Source: Porticoccaceae bacterium (lineage in GTDB: Bacteria > Pseudomonadota > Gammaproteobacteria > Pseudomonadales > Porticoccaceae). From it: a DNA stretch of 62,637 nt. The notes under the pieces were generated by a model, which did no database searches, was not told where the DNA came from, and saw only the letters and a program-made list of their open reading frames with translations. Of the stretch, positions 54,954 to 62,637 are shown one piece after another. The stretch covers positions 44,293-106,929 of the forward strand of contig JARGOV010000003.1 of the NCBI GenBank assembly GCA_029212965.1, read 5' to 3'. The translations under genes and the position numbers were made by a program. The first letter of the stretch is position 1. Every line of letters begins with the position of its first letter.

Positions 54954-57196
54954 TGGTTTTCCTCACTCACCCTCAATCCCAGCGAGTTTGATAACTCAAC
55001 AAAGTCCGGAAATGATGTCGCCACATTGCTGCAGTTGCGGATTAAAATAGTTCCACTGGCCCTGAGACCGGCGATGGTGAAAGACATGGCAATACGGTGA
55101 TCACCCAAACTATCAACTTCGCCGGACTGAATTTGACCACCCTCGATCACCATGCCATCGGCGGTCGACTCAGCTGAAATACCCAATATTGCCAGGCCGT
55201 CAGCCATGGCCTGAATCCTGTCACTTTCCTTTACACGCAGCTCTTCGGCACCCGTCAGAACAGTTGTGCCCTTGGCACAAGCCGCTGCCACAAAGATGGC
55301 CGGAAATTCATCAATCGCCAGTGGCACCTGCTCTTCAGGTATGGCAATGCCCTTTAAATCTGCCGAGCGCACACGAATATCTGCCACCGGTTCGCCACCG
55401 GCAAGCCGCTCGTTAAGCAGGGTAATATCGCCACCCATCAATCTCAGAATATTAATCACGCCAATACGCGTGGGGTTAATGCCAACATGGCTTAGGGTAA
55501 TATCAGACCCATCAGCGATTGAAGCAGCAACCATAAAAAAAGTAGCCGATGATATATCCGACGGCACATCAATCACCCCTCCCTGTAGCGTACCGCCACT
55601 TGTGAGAGTGACCTGCCCGCCCTCGGTTTTCACCTTGTAGCCAAAACCCCTGAGCATGCGTTCAGTGTGATCACGAGTGGGGGCAGGCTCAGAAACAGAT
55701 GTTTCGCCACTGGCATAGAGGCCCGCCAGTAAGACACAGGACTTCACCTGAGCACTGGCCATGGGCAATTGATAATCGATAGCCTGTAATGCACGATTGC
55801 CACCAATACGTAGCGGCGGTGTACCACCTTCACCCGTTTCTATATCTGCGCCCATAAGTGCCAACGGGTCTGCAACACGCTTCATTGGGCGCGTAGAAAG
55901 TGATTCATCGCCGGTCAATACGCTATCAAAGGGTTGGCCCGCCAAGATACCCACCAATAAGCGCATTGAAGTGCCAGAGTTACCCAAATACAAAGGGCCA
56001 GCAGGTGCTTTTAAACCCTGTAAGCCCACGCCGTGGACCACAACTCGGCCCTTGTCTGGGCCTTCAATCACCACCCCCATATCGCGGAATGCTTGCAATG
56101 TCGCCAAGCTGTCTTCACCCTCGAGAAAACCCGAAACTTCGGTTATACCCTCTGCCAAAGACCCCAGCATGATAGCTCGATGTGAAATTGATTTATCGCC
56201 CGGCACCCGGGCGTGACCCTGCAATACGCCGCTAGGCTCTACACGGTATTGAACTTCTGTTGAACCCATAGTTTGCAGATACGCCTTGTTGTCTAGCATA
56301 ATTTGAAAACGATGACGCGCTTCCTTCGCTCGGGTAAACACACCGAGTAAATGTTCGCTATCACCTGAAAGTATTGCCTTGCGTAGGCTTTGTAGATGGT
56401 CAGTCACACTATCCAGCACCTCGACAATAGCACTGCTATTGGCTAGGGTAATATCGTGCCACATTATCGGGTCACTCGCCGCGATGCGGGTGAAATCTCG
56501 AAAACCACCTGCCGCATAGCGAAAAATTTCGCCATTTTCTTCCATACCCGCAAGGGTATCGACCAACGAATAGGCCAATAAGTGAGGTAAGTGACTAGTC
56601 GCTGCCAAGACTTCGTCGTGTTCTTCAACCGACATTTCACTCACCGTCGCACCAACACCACTCCACATAGCACTAACACGTGCTGTGTGGGCTTCGCCCG
56701 TTTCCGTCAGCGGTGTGAGAATAACCCGGTGATTATCGTAGAGATTGGGCAAAGAGGCGCCAACACCACTTTTTTCTGACCCCGCGATGGGATGACCCGG
56801 TACGAATTGTTCTGGTACAGAACCATAAATAGCTTTTATCGCAGTGACAATACTACCTTTAACACTCGCCACATCGGTAAAAATCACTTCTGGAGCAAGG
56901 TGCTCCTTCAACTGAGCAATAATTTTTGGCACCGTTAGCGTCGGCACACCAACCACGACAATGTCTCCAGGACCCATAGCCGCAAGAGCCGTTGGCAAAT
57001 CACTTTCAACTCTGTCGACAACACCCAGCTCCAGCGCTTCACGCAACGTAGAGGCGCTACGTGAAGTACCAATTACCTCGCTAAACAAACGTCTCTGCCG
57101 TGCCGCCAACGCTAGACTGCCACCAATCAAGCCGAGGCCAACGACTAAAAGTCGACCGCTAAGCGCAGCACTATTCGCTGTAGGTAACTCAGACAA
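54950..57196 (-). CDS. tyrA-aroA: Fused prephenate dehydrogenase / 3-phosphoshikimate 1-carboxyvinyltransferase
   Basis: 748 residues joining two enzymes. Residues 1 to about 300 are TyrA (NAD site [16 protein letters not shown]), making 4-hydroxyphenylpyruvate for tyrosine. Residues from about 310 are EPSP synthase ([45 protein letters not shown]), shikimate pathway. The same fusion occurs in Pseudomonas. The start is TTG at 57196, the first possible codon, without a clear ribosome site; hisC, which precedes it in Pseudomonas, is missing here. Confidence 0.96.
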   Translation of the reverse strand: MSELPTANSAALSGRLLVVGLGLIGGSLALAARQRRLFSEVIGTSRSASTLREALELGVVDRVESDLPTALAAMGPGDIVVVGVPTLTVPKIIAQLKEHLAPEVIFTDVASVKGSIVTAIKAIYGSVPEQFVPGHPIAGSEKSGVGASLPNLYDNHRVILTPLTETGEAHTARVSAMWSGVGATVSEMSVEEHDEVLAATSHLPHLLAYSLVDTLAGMEENGEIFRYAAGGFRDFTRIAASDPIMWHDITLANSSAIVEVLDSVTDHLQSLRKAILSGDSEHLLGVFTRAKEARHRFQIMLDNKAYLQTMGSTEVQYRVEPSGVLQGHARVPGDKSISHRAIMLGSLAEGITEVSGFLEGEDSLATLQAFRDMGVVIEGPDKGRVVVHGVGLQGLKAPAGPLYLGNSGTSMRLLVGILAGQPFDSVLTGDESLSTRPMKRVADPLALMGADIETGEGGTPPLRIGGNRALQAIDYQLPMASAQVKSCVLLAGLYASGETSVSEPAPTRDHTERMLRGFGYKVKTEGGQVTLTSGGTLQGGVIDVPSDISSATFFMVAASIADGSDITLSHVGINPTRIGVINILRLMGGDITLLNERLAGGEPVADIRVRSADLKGIAIPEEQVPLAIDEFPAIFVAAACAKGTTVLTGAEELRVKESDRIQAMADGLAILGISAESTADGMVIEGGQIQSGEVDSLGDHRIAMSFTIAGLRASGTILIRNCSNVATSFPDFVELSNSLGLRVSEENQ

Positions 57197-57296
57197 AACA
57201 ACGGACCGAGCAATTAGCAGAGCTTAGAAACATAGGAAGGTTTACCGGTAAACAAAGGAAAATGCATCAGCTAAGTACCAAGTACGCGCTGCTTTC

Positions 57297-58403
57297 TTAC
57301 AAGACGGCACAGGGATAGGAGCCTAGAACCCGTAATTCGGCCACTCTTTCACGCACCTGGCCCAGTGCTGCTGTAACATTCTGATCATCTTGATGACCGA
57401 CGAAGTCAATAAAAAACACATAGCTCCAGGTGCCACTACGTGCGGGCCGAGTCTCAACACGGGTTAAATCAACACCGTGCGACTGAAAGGGCTCCAACAA
57501 CAGATACAACGCGCCAGGCGCATTGTTGACCGAAGCGATAATAGAAGTTTTATCATCGCCACTGGGCGGAATATCGTCCCGCCCTATGACCAGAAAGCGT
57601 GTCGAATTATCCGGATAGTCTTCAATATTTTCATGAATTTTTTCTAGTGAATACAATTGCTCGGCCATGTCACCAGCAATGGCTGCGGAGTTCCATTCAC
57701 CCTGTACCCGCCGTGCGGCCTCGGCATTACTACTCACAGGTATGCGTTCAATATTTGGATAATTGGCATCTAGCCATTTACGGCACTGTGCCAATGACTG
57801 AGGGTGGGAGTACACCCGAGTAATGTTTTCCGCACGGGTATTAGCACCGAGCATAAAGTGGTGGTGAATACGCAGCTCAACTTCGCCGCAGATCTTTAAT
57901 GATGATTCAAGAAAACTGTCGAGTGTGTGGTTGACCACGCCCTCAGTTGAATTTTCAATCGGCACCACACCATAATTCACCGCACCCGATGAAACCTCAC
58001 GAAAGACTTCATCAATCGCCGTCATCGCTCGGCTCACCGCCGAATGGCCAAAGTGTTTTAATGCGGCGGCTTGAGTAAAGGTGCCATCTGGGCCGAGAAA
58101 AGCCACGGTAACCGGCTGTTCTAGCGCCAAGCAGGCGGACATAATTTCACGAAACAAGCGAGCCACTTCCTCGTCATCGAGGGGGCCTGCATTGGCCTCC
58201 ATGACTTTGCGCAACACCTGTGCCTCTCTCTCAGGGCGATAAAAAACCGCATCACCACTAGCGACTTTCACCTCGGCGACACGTTGAGCACAACGGGCCC
58301 TTTCACTAATTAGCGCCAGTAATTGTGTGTCGATACTATCAATTTGGCCCCTTAGCCCTGGCAAATCGGCAGTCGTCGCTGCACCACTTTCATCATTAGT
58401 CAT
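57297..58403 (-). CDS. pheA: Bifunctional chorismate mutase / prephenate dehydratase (P-protein)
   Basis: 368 residues in three domains: chorismate mutase ([20 protein letters not shown]), prephenate dehydratase ([24 protein letters not shown]) and an ACT domain with [10 protein letters not shown] for feedback by phenylalanine. ATG at 58403 has AGGA 7 bp upstream and overlaps the 3' end of gyrA by 8 bp; the longer ORF to 58475 inside gyrA is rejected. serC, usually between gyrA and pheA in Pseudomonas, is absent. Confidence 0.96.
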   Translation of the reverse strand: MTNDESGAATTADLPGLRGQIDSIDTQLLALISERARCAQRVAEVKVASGDAVFYRPEREAQVLRKVMEANAGPLDDEEVARLFREIMSACLALEQPVTVAFLGPDGTFTQAAALKHFGHSAVSRAMTAIDEVFREVSSGAVNYGVVPIENSTEGVVNHTLDSFLESSLKICGEVELRIHHHFMLGANTRAENITRVYSHPQSLAQCRKWLDANYPNIERIPVSSNAEAARRVQGEWNSAAIAGDMAEQLYSLEKIHENIEDYPDNSTRFLVIGRDDIPPSGDDKTSIIASVNNAPGALYLLLEPFQSHGVDLTRVETRPARSGTWSYVFFIDFVGHQDDQNVTAALGQVRERVAELRVLGSYPCAVL

Positions 58404-61023
58404 CACTGCTTCCTGCATCTGCTTCAGAGCTGGGTGAAACGGCTTCGGCATTAGTTGCAACGCCATCTTCGGCACCAGCCCCTACAACCGCTTCGACCTC
58501 CTCTTCCTGAATATCGGCCACACTGACGAGAGTTTCATCCTCCCGCACGCGAATCAGGCGCACGCCCTGGGTGTTGCGGCCCAGCGTGGGGATGCCATCG
58601 ACACGGGTGCGCACCAGCGTTCCCTGATCGGAAATCAACATTATTTCATGGCTAGCATCAACCTGCACCGCACCAACCAGGTTACCGTTGCGCTCGGAGG
58701 TCTGAATGGCAATCACACCCTGACCACCTCGCTTATAATTAGGAAATTCAATCAGCGACGTGCGTTTGCCAAAGCCTTTTGCACAGACGGTCAAGATCGT
58801 TTTATCCTCAGCCGGGATAATCAACGAAATCAGCTCTTCGCCCTCGGGCACACGCATACCGCGTACACCTTTAGCGGTGCGGCCCATCGCCCGCACATCG
58901 TTTTCGTTAAAACGCGTGACCTTACCGCTTGAACAAAATAACATAACATCGCAATCGCCATCTGTGATGGCTGTGCCAATCAGTCGATCGCCTTCTTCCA
59001 ATTCCAAGGCACGCAAGCCAACACTGCGGCGTCGGGCAAAAGCCGACAACTCAGTCTTCTTGACAGTGCCCTTGGCCGTTGCCATAAACACGTATTGGTC
59101 ATCGCGATACTCTTCCACCGGCAACATTGACGTAATGCGCTCACCCTCCTCGAGGGGTAGCAAATTCACCATCGGTCGACCACGGGCATTGCGACTGGCA
59201 ACCGGTATTTCAAACACTTTTAGCCAATAGACTTTACCGGCACTGGTGAAACACAATATGGTGTTATGGGTATTCGCTATTAGCAGGTGTTCAACAAAGT
59301 CTTCGTCTTTCACCGCTGTCGCTGAGCGACCGGTACCACCACGACGTTGGGCCTGATAGTCAGCCAGTGGCTGAGTCTTAGCATACCCCCCATGGGAAAT
59401 AGTCACTACACGATCTTCTTCGGGAATCAAATCGGCAACAGTTAAATCGCGGCGTGAATCGACAATTTCAGTTTTACGATCATCGCCGAACTCTTCGTCA
59501 ATGGCAATTAACTCTTCTTTAATTACCGCCATCAAACGATTGGTGTCACCGAGAATATCTAGATACTCAACAATTTCATCGAGTTTTACCTGGTACTCGG
59601 CCAGTAGCTTCTCATGCTCCATGCCCGTTAAACGGTGCAGGCGCAATTCCAGAATAGCCTGGGCCTGAGCTTCAGAGAGGTAGTATTTGTTATCACGCAA
59701 ACCGTACTGAGCACTGAGCTCATCAGGGCGGCAGGCCCCCTCGGCTCGTTCCAAAAAGGGCAGCACCTGGGCTGCACTCCAGCCCATATCGAGCAGGCCC
59801 TGGCGGGCATCAGCAGGCGTCGGGGAGCCCTTAATCAGGGCAATCACTTGGTCGATATTGGCGATAGCCACGGCCAGGCCTTCGAGAATATGGCCCCGCT
59901 CCCGTGCCTTACGCAATAAAAAGGTGGTACGTCGGGTAACGACCTCCATGCGGTGACGTACAAAAATCTCCAGCAGGCGCTTGAGGTTAACTGTTTGCGG
60001 CTGGCCATCAACGATGCCGACAATATTAATCCCGAATACGCTTTCGAGCTGTGTCTGGGCATAGAGATTATTGAGCAGCACATCGCCCATCTCGCCACGC
60101 TTGAGTTCAATCACCACCCTCAGGCCGTCTTTGTCAGACTCGTCGCGCAGCTCAGAAATACCTTCAATTTTTTTCTCTTTAACCAGCTCGGCAATTTTCT
60201 CTATTAACTTCGCTTTATTTAGCTGGTAGGGAATTTCGCTAATAATGACAGTTTCGCGCTGGGTCTTTGCGTCTATCTCGACCTCAGCTTTAGCACGAAT
60301 ATAAATGCGCCCACGCCCGGTGCGATAAGCCTCGAGAATACCGGCTCGGCCATTGATAATACCCGCGGTGGGAAAGTCTGGCCCCGGAACCAATGTCATC
60401 AGCTCATCAATGCTTATGTCTTTGTTTTCTATCAACGCCAAACAGGCGGCGATGACTTCACGCAGATTATGGGGCGGAATATTCGTCGCCATACCAACGG
60501 CAATACCCGAAGAGCCATTGACGAGGAGGTTGGGCACTCGCGTCGGCAGTACGTCTGGAATCCACTCTGATTCATCGTAATTGGGCACAAAGTCGACAGT
60601 TTCTTTATCGAGATCAGCCAATAGAGCGTGGGCAATTTTTGACATGCGAATTTCGGTGTAACGCATCGCAGCAGCAGAGTCACCGTCAACTGAACCAAAA
60701 TTGCCCTGACCATCAACGAGGGGATAGCGCAGGGAGAAAGACTGCGCCATGCGAACAATAGTGTCATAAACAGCCGAGTCACCGTGGGGATGATATTTAC
60801 CGATGACATCGCCAACCACACGGGCCGACTTTTTATAGGGCTTGTTCCAATCGTTGTTAAGCTCATTCATAGCAAACAGCACACGCCGGTGCACGGGTTT
60901 CAGACCATCTCGCAAATCTGGTAACGCCCGACCCACAATGACGCTCATAGCGTAATCGAGATACGACTTACTTAACTCATGTTCAATATTGACCGGCGAT
61001 ATTTGTTCGGTTGTTTCAACCAT
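58396..61023 (-). CDS. gyrA: DNA gyrase subunit A
   Basis: 875 residues. Catalytic Tyr122 in RYTEIR, and in E. coli numbering Ser83 and Asp87 of the quinolone-resistance region are both wild type ([12 protein letters not shown]). The C-terminal domain has the GyrA box (QRRGGTG) and beta-pinwheel repeats. ATG at 61021–61023 aligns exactly with the E. coli start; a GTG at 61029 has slightly better ribosome-site spacing and is the alternative. It has an extended -10 promoter at 61113–61121. Confidence 0.98.
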   Translation of the reverse strand: MVETTEQISPVNIEHELSKSYLDYAMSVIVGRALPDLRDGLKPVHRRVLFAMNELNNDWNKPYKKSARVVGDVIGKYHPHGDSAVYDTIVRMAQSFSLRYPLVDGQGNFGSVDGDSAAAMRYTEIRMSKIAHALLADLDKETVDFVPNYDESEWIPDVLPTRVPNLLVNGSSGIAVGMATNIPPHNLREVIAACLALIENKDISIDELMTLVPGPDFPTAGIINGRAGILEAYRTGRGRIYIRAKAEVEIDAKTQRETVIISEIPYQLNKAKLIEKIAELVKEKKIEGISELRDESDKDGLRVVIELKRGEMGDVLLNNLYAQTQLESVFGINIVGIVDGQPQTVNLKRLLEIFVRHRMEVVTRRTTFLLRKARERGHILEGLAVAIANIDQVIALIKGSPTPADARQGLLDMGWSAAQVLPFLERAEGACRPDELSAQYGLRDNKYYLSEAQAQAILELRLHRLTGMEHEKLLAEYQVKLDEIVEYLDILGDTNRLMAVIKEELIAIDEEFGDDRKTEIVDSRRDLTVADLIPEEDRVVTISHGGYAKTQPLADYQAQRRGGTGRSATAVKDEDFVEHLLIANTHNTILCFTSAGKVYWLKVFEIPVASRNARGRPMVNLLPLEEGERITSMLPVEEYRDDQYVFMATAKGTVKKTELSAFARRRSVGLRALELEEGDRLIGTAITDGDCDVMLFCSSGKVTRFNENDVRAMGRTAKGVRGMRVPEGEELISLIIPAEDKTILTVCAKGFGKRTSLIEFPNYKRGGQGVIAIQTSERNGNLVGAVQVDASHEIMLISDQGTLVRTRVDGIPTLGRNTQGVRLIRVREDETLVSVADIQEEEVEAVVGAGAEDGVATNAEAVSPSSEADAGSSDD

Positions 61024-61112
61024 ACCCACTTATTTCCTGGAAATTTACGTCTTGCCTAGCACCCGCAGTACTCTAGTCGTACGGCACGCTTTTACCGGCA
61101 CATAAACCGAAA

Positions 61113-61121
61113 ATTATACCA
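61113..61121 (-). promoter_or_regulatory. Extended -10 promoter of gyrA
   Basis: Minus strand TGG-TATAAT, an extended -10 element (TGn) about 90 bp upstream of the gyrA start. No good -35 is present, as allowed for this class. Confidence 0.55.
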
Positions 61122-61228
61122 TATAACTTTGCCAATACCCCTATTTTGACCGAGCCCGTCAAGGAGGCTCTTAGTAAGCTATACTCCGCATTTTTGCCCC
61201 GTTGCTAACGACGAGCATCCCGACGAAC

Positions 61229-62554
61229 ATGCCTATAGAAAACATCGACATTCTTATCAACGCCGGCTGGTTAATTCCCGTGGTGCCACGCAACACTGTG
61301 CTGCGCGGCTGTAGCGTGGCCATCCACGAAGGCAAGATTATCGCCCTGTTACCCAGCGGCGAAGCGCAACAGCGCTTTAACGCAGTAAGGCAATACAATC
61401 TAACGGACTCGCTGTTAATTCCCGGCTTGATCAATGCTCACGGGCACAGCGCCATGACGCTACTACGCGGCTACGCCGACGACCAGAGCTTGCACACTTG
61501 GCTCAACGAATCGATCTGGCCTGCCGAAGGCCGCTGGATGAGCGAAGAATTCGTCTACGATGGCGCTGAACTCGCCATTGCCGAAATGTTACTTGGCGGC
61601 ACGACCTGCTTTAATGACATGTACTTCTTTCCCGACCAAACCGCTCGCGCTGCGCGCAAAAATAACATTAAATGCCAGCTAGCCTTTCCCGTGCTCGAGT
61701 TTCCCAGCGCTTGGGCACGCAATGCCGACGAATACATTCACAAAGGCCTTGCATTGCGCGATGAGCTACGCGACGACAGCCGCATTTCTATCGCCTTTGG
61801 CCCCCACGCACCTTACACTGTGAATGACCTTGCACTAGAAAAAATAGCAACCCTTGCAGGCGAACTCGACGCGCCAATTCACATCCATCTCCACGAGAGC
61901 GCCAACGAGATTGCACAAAGTATGGCTGAACACGGCCGGCGCCCCATTGAGCGACTACAACAACTCGGCCTGCTGACACCTCTCACCCAGTGTGTACACA
62001 TGACTCAACTCATCGCCAGCGATATTGCACTTCTCTCTGAAAGTGGCAGCCATGTCATTCACTGCCCGACATCGAACCTCAAACTCGGCAACGGCTTTTG
62101 TCCCCTAGAAACTCTGCAAGAAACTGGTATTAATATTGCTTTGGGCACAGATAGCGCCGCCAGTAATAACGACCTCAATATGCTCAGCGAAGCCCGCAAC
62201 GCAGCACTTATTGCCAAAGGCGTGTCGGGCAACCCTGAATTATTACCTGCCCATGAGGCGCTCGAACTCGCCACTATCAATAGCGCGCGAGCCCTCGGTA
62301 TTGACCATGAAACCGGTAGTATAGAAGTTGGTAAAGCCGCCGATTTGGTTGCCATTAACCTTGCCAATATTGCCAGCCAGCCCCTGTATAATGCCCTCTC
62401 ACAATTAATATATACCGACAGCACCCGCCACATTAGCCACACCTGGGTTGACGGCAAACTGCTGGTAGAAAATGGGCAACTGTTAAACATTGACCAGGAT
62501 GAACTCATCAGCAAAGCTCAAAATTGGCAAACAAAAATACAGGCCGAACGCTAA
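61229..62554 (+). CDS. mtaD: 5-methylthioadenosine/S-adenosylhomocysteine deaminase (TRZ/ATZ family amidohydrolase)
   Basis: 441 residues. Metal-dependent amidohydrolase with the metal ligands in NAHGHSAM, HIHLHES and VHMTQL and the catalytic Asp in LGTDSAASNN. It deaminates MTA or SAH in methionine salvage. ATG at 61229 is chosen (MPIENIDILINAGW); a TTG at 61202 is the alternative. gyrA is divergent. In P. aeruginosa the order gyrA–mtnA–mtaD–ubiG is known; mtnA is missing here. The exact substrate is not provable from sequence. Confidence 0.9.
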   Translation: MPIENIDILINAGWLIPVVPRNTVLRGCSVAIHEGKIIALLPSGEAQQRFNAVRQYNLTDSLLIPGLINAHGHSAMTLLRGYADDQSLHTWLNESIWPAEGRWMSEEFVYDGAELAIAEMLLGGTTCFNDMYFFPDQTARAARKNNIKCQLAFPVLEFPSAWARNADEYIHKGLALRDELRDDSRISIAFGPHAPYTVNDLALEKIATLAGELDAPIHIHLHESANEIAQSMAEHGRRPIERLQQLGLLTPLTQCVHMTQLIASDIALLSESGSHVIHCPTSNLKLGNGFCPLETLQETGINIALGTDSAASNNDLNMLSEARNAALIAKGVSGNPELLPAHEALELATINSARALGIDHETGSIEVGKAADLVAINLANIASQPLYNALSQLIYTDSTRHISHTWVDGKLLVENGQLLNIDQDELISKAQNWQTKIQAER

Positions 62555-62596
62555 CTGGCAGCCCAATACATAAAAAGATTCGTGGAGAATTAAAAC

Positions 62597-62637
62597 GTGA
62601 GTACTAATGAATCACCTGGCACTCAAAATGTGGATGC
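62597..62637 (+). CDS. Start of a CDS, probably ubiG (3-demethylubiquinol O-methyltransferase), cut by window edge
   Basis: GTG start at 62597 with GGAG 9 bp upstream; only MSTNESPGTQNVDA (14 codons or so) is present, too little to identify. The assignment to ubiG rests on the gyrA–mtaD–ubiG order known in Pseudomonas. Confidence 0.5.
   Translation, partial: MSTNESPGTQNVD

Overview
The window is a stretch of chromosome from a free-living, probably marine, gammaproteobacterium. Two core blocks carry a Pseudomonas-like gene order: tRNA-Pro/Arg/His next to folD, and gyrA–pheA–tyrA::aroA–cmk–rpsA–ihfB read on the minus strand. The fused tyrA::aroA gene and the PEP-CTERM/exosortase accessory genes suggest a member of the Cellvibrionales/Spongiibacteraceae side of the Pseudomonadales. 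That placement is inference from gene content, not a computed phylogeny.

Layout. At 1–6.5 kb are housekeeping genes, nearly all on the minus strand: a J-domain protein cut by the window edge, pepN, a DUF2797 protein, a DUF1315 protein, a GlpG-like rhomboid protease, nadK and a lone cyclic-nucleotide-binding protein. At 6.6–12.9 kb are an AcrAB/MexAB-type RND pump pair without outer-membrane factor or regulator, a methyltransferase and a zinc alcohol dehydrogenase. At 13.1–16.2 kb are three tRNAs with a clear sigma-70 promoter, folD, a GTP cyclohydrolase II-family gene and a glycerophosphodiesterase.

At 16.2–50.5 kb lies a large accessory island of the exosortase/PEP-CTERM type. It holds a secretion-type ATPase; a module of nucleotidyltransferase, HprK-related kinase and PqqD-like protein headed by a twin-arginine, four-cysteine protein; a UDP-sugar dehydrogenase; the PrsK/PrsR two-component pair; two polyprenyl-phosphate sugar transferases; two PrsT-type TPR lipoproteins; two acyl-amino-acid-synthase-like acyltransferases; a glycosyltransferase, hexapeptide acyltransferase and sulfotransferase; one PEP-CTERM protein; a second RND/adaptor pair; an E1-like/nitroreductase fusion; and a low-molecular-weight tyrosine phosphatase. 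The exosortase itself is not in the window. At 50.6–62.6 kb the core genome resumes: a helix-hairpin-helix protein, pyrF, lapA, ihfB, rpsA, cmk, tyrA::aroA, pheA, gyrA, mtaD and the first codons of a probable ubiG.

How the parts work together. The strongest new signal is regulatory. Two distant genes, the twin-arginine protein (start 20964) and the PEP-CTERM protein (start 40696), share one promoter design: a near-perfect sigma-54 -24/-12 element, an IHF-like site 18–19 bp upstream of it, and the palindromic box GTGTAA-N7-TGACAC 61 or 71 bp upstream of the -24 element (one helical turn apart). A second box copy precedes the PEP-CTERM gene. PrsR, a sigma-54 activator encoded between them, is the obvious reader of the box, and ihfB is also in the window. 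This puts the HprK/PqqD/nucleotidyltransferase module and its four-cysteine exported protein under the same control as the PEP-CTERM surface protein, and suggests an uncharacterised protein-maturation system tied to surface polysaccharide assembly.
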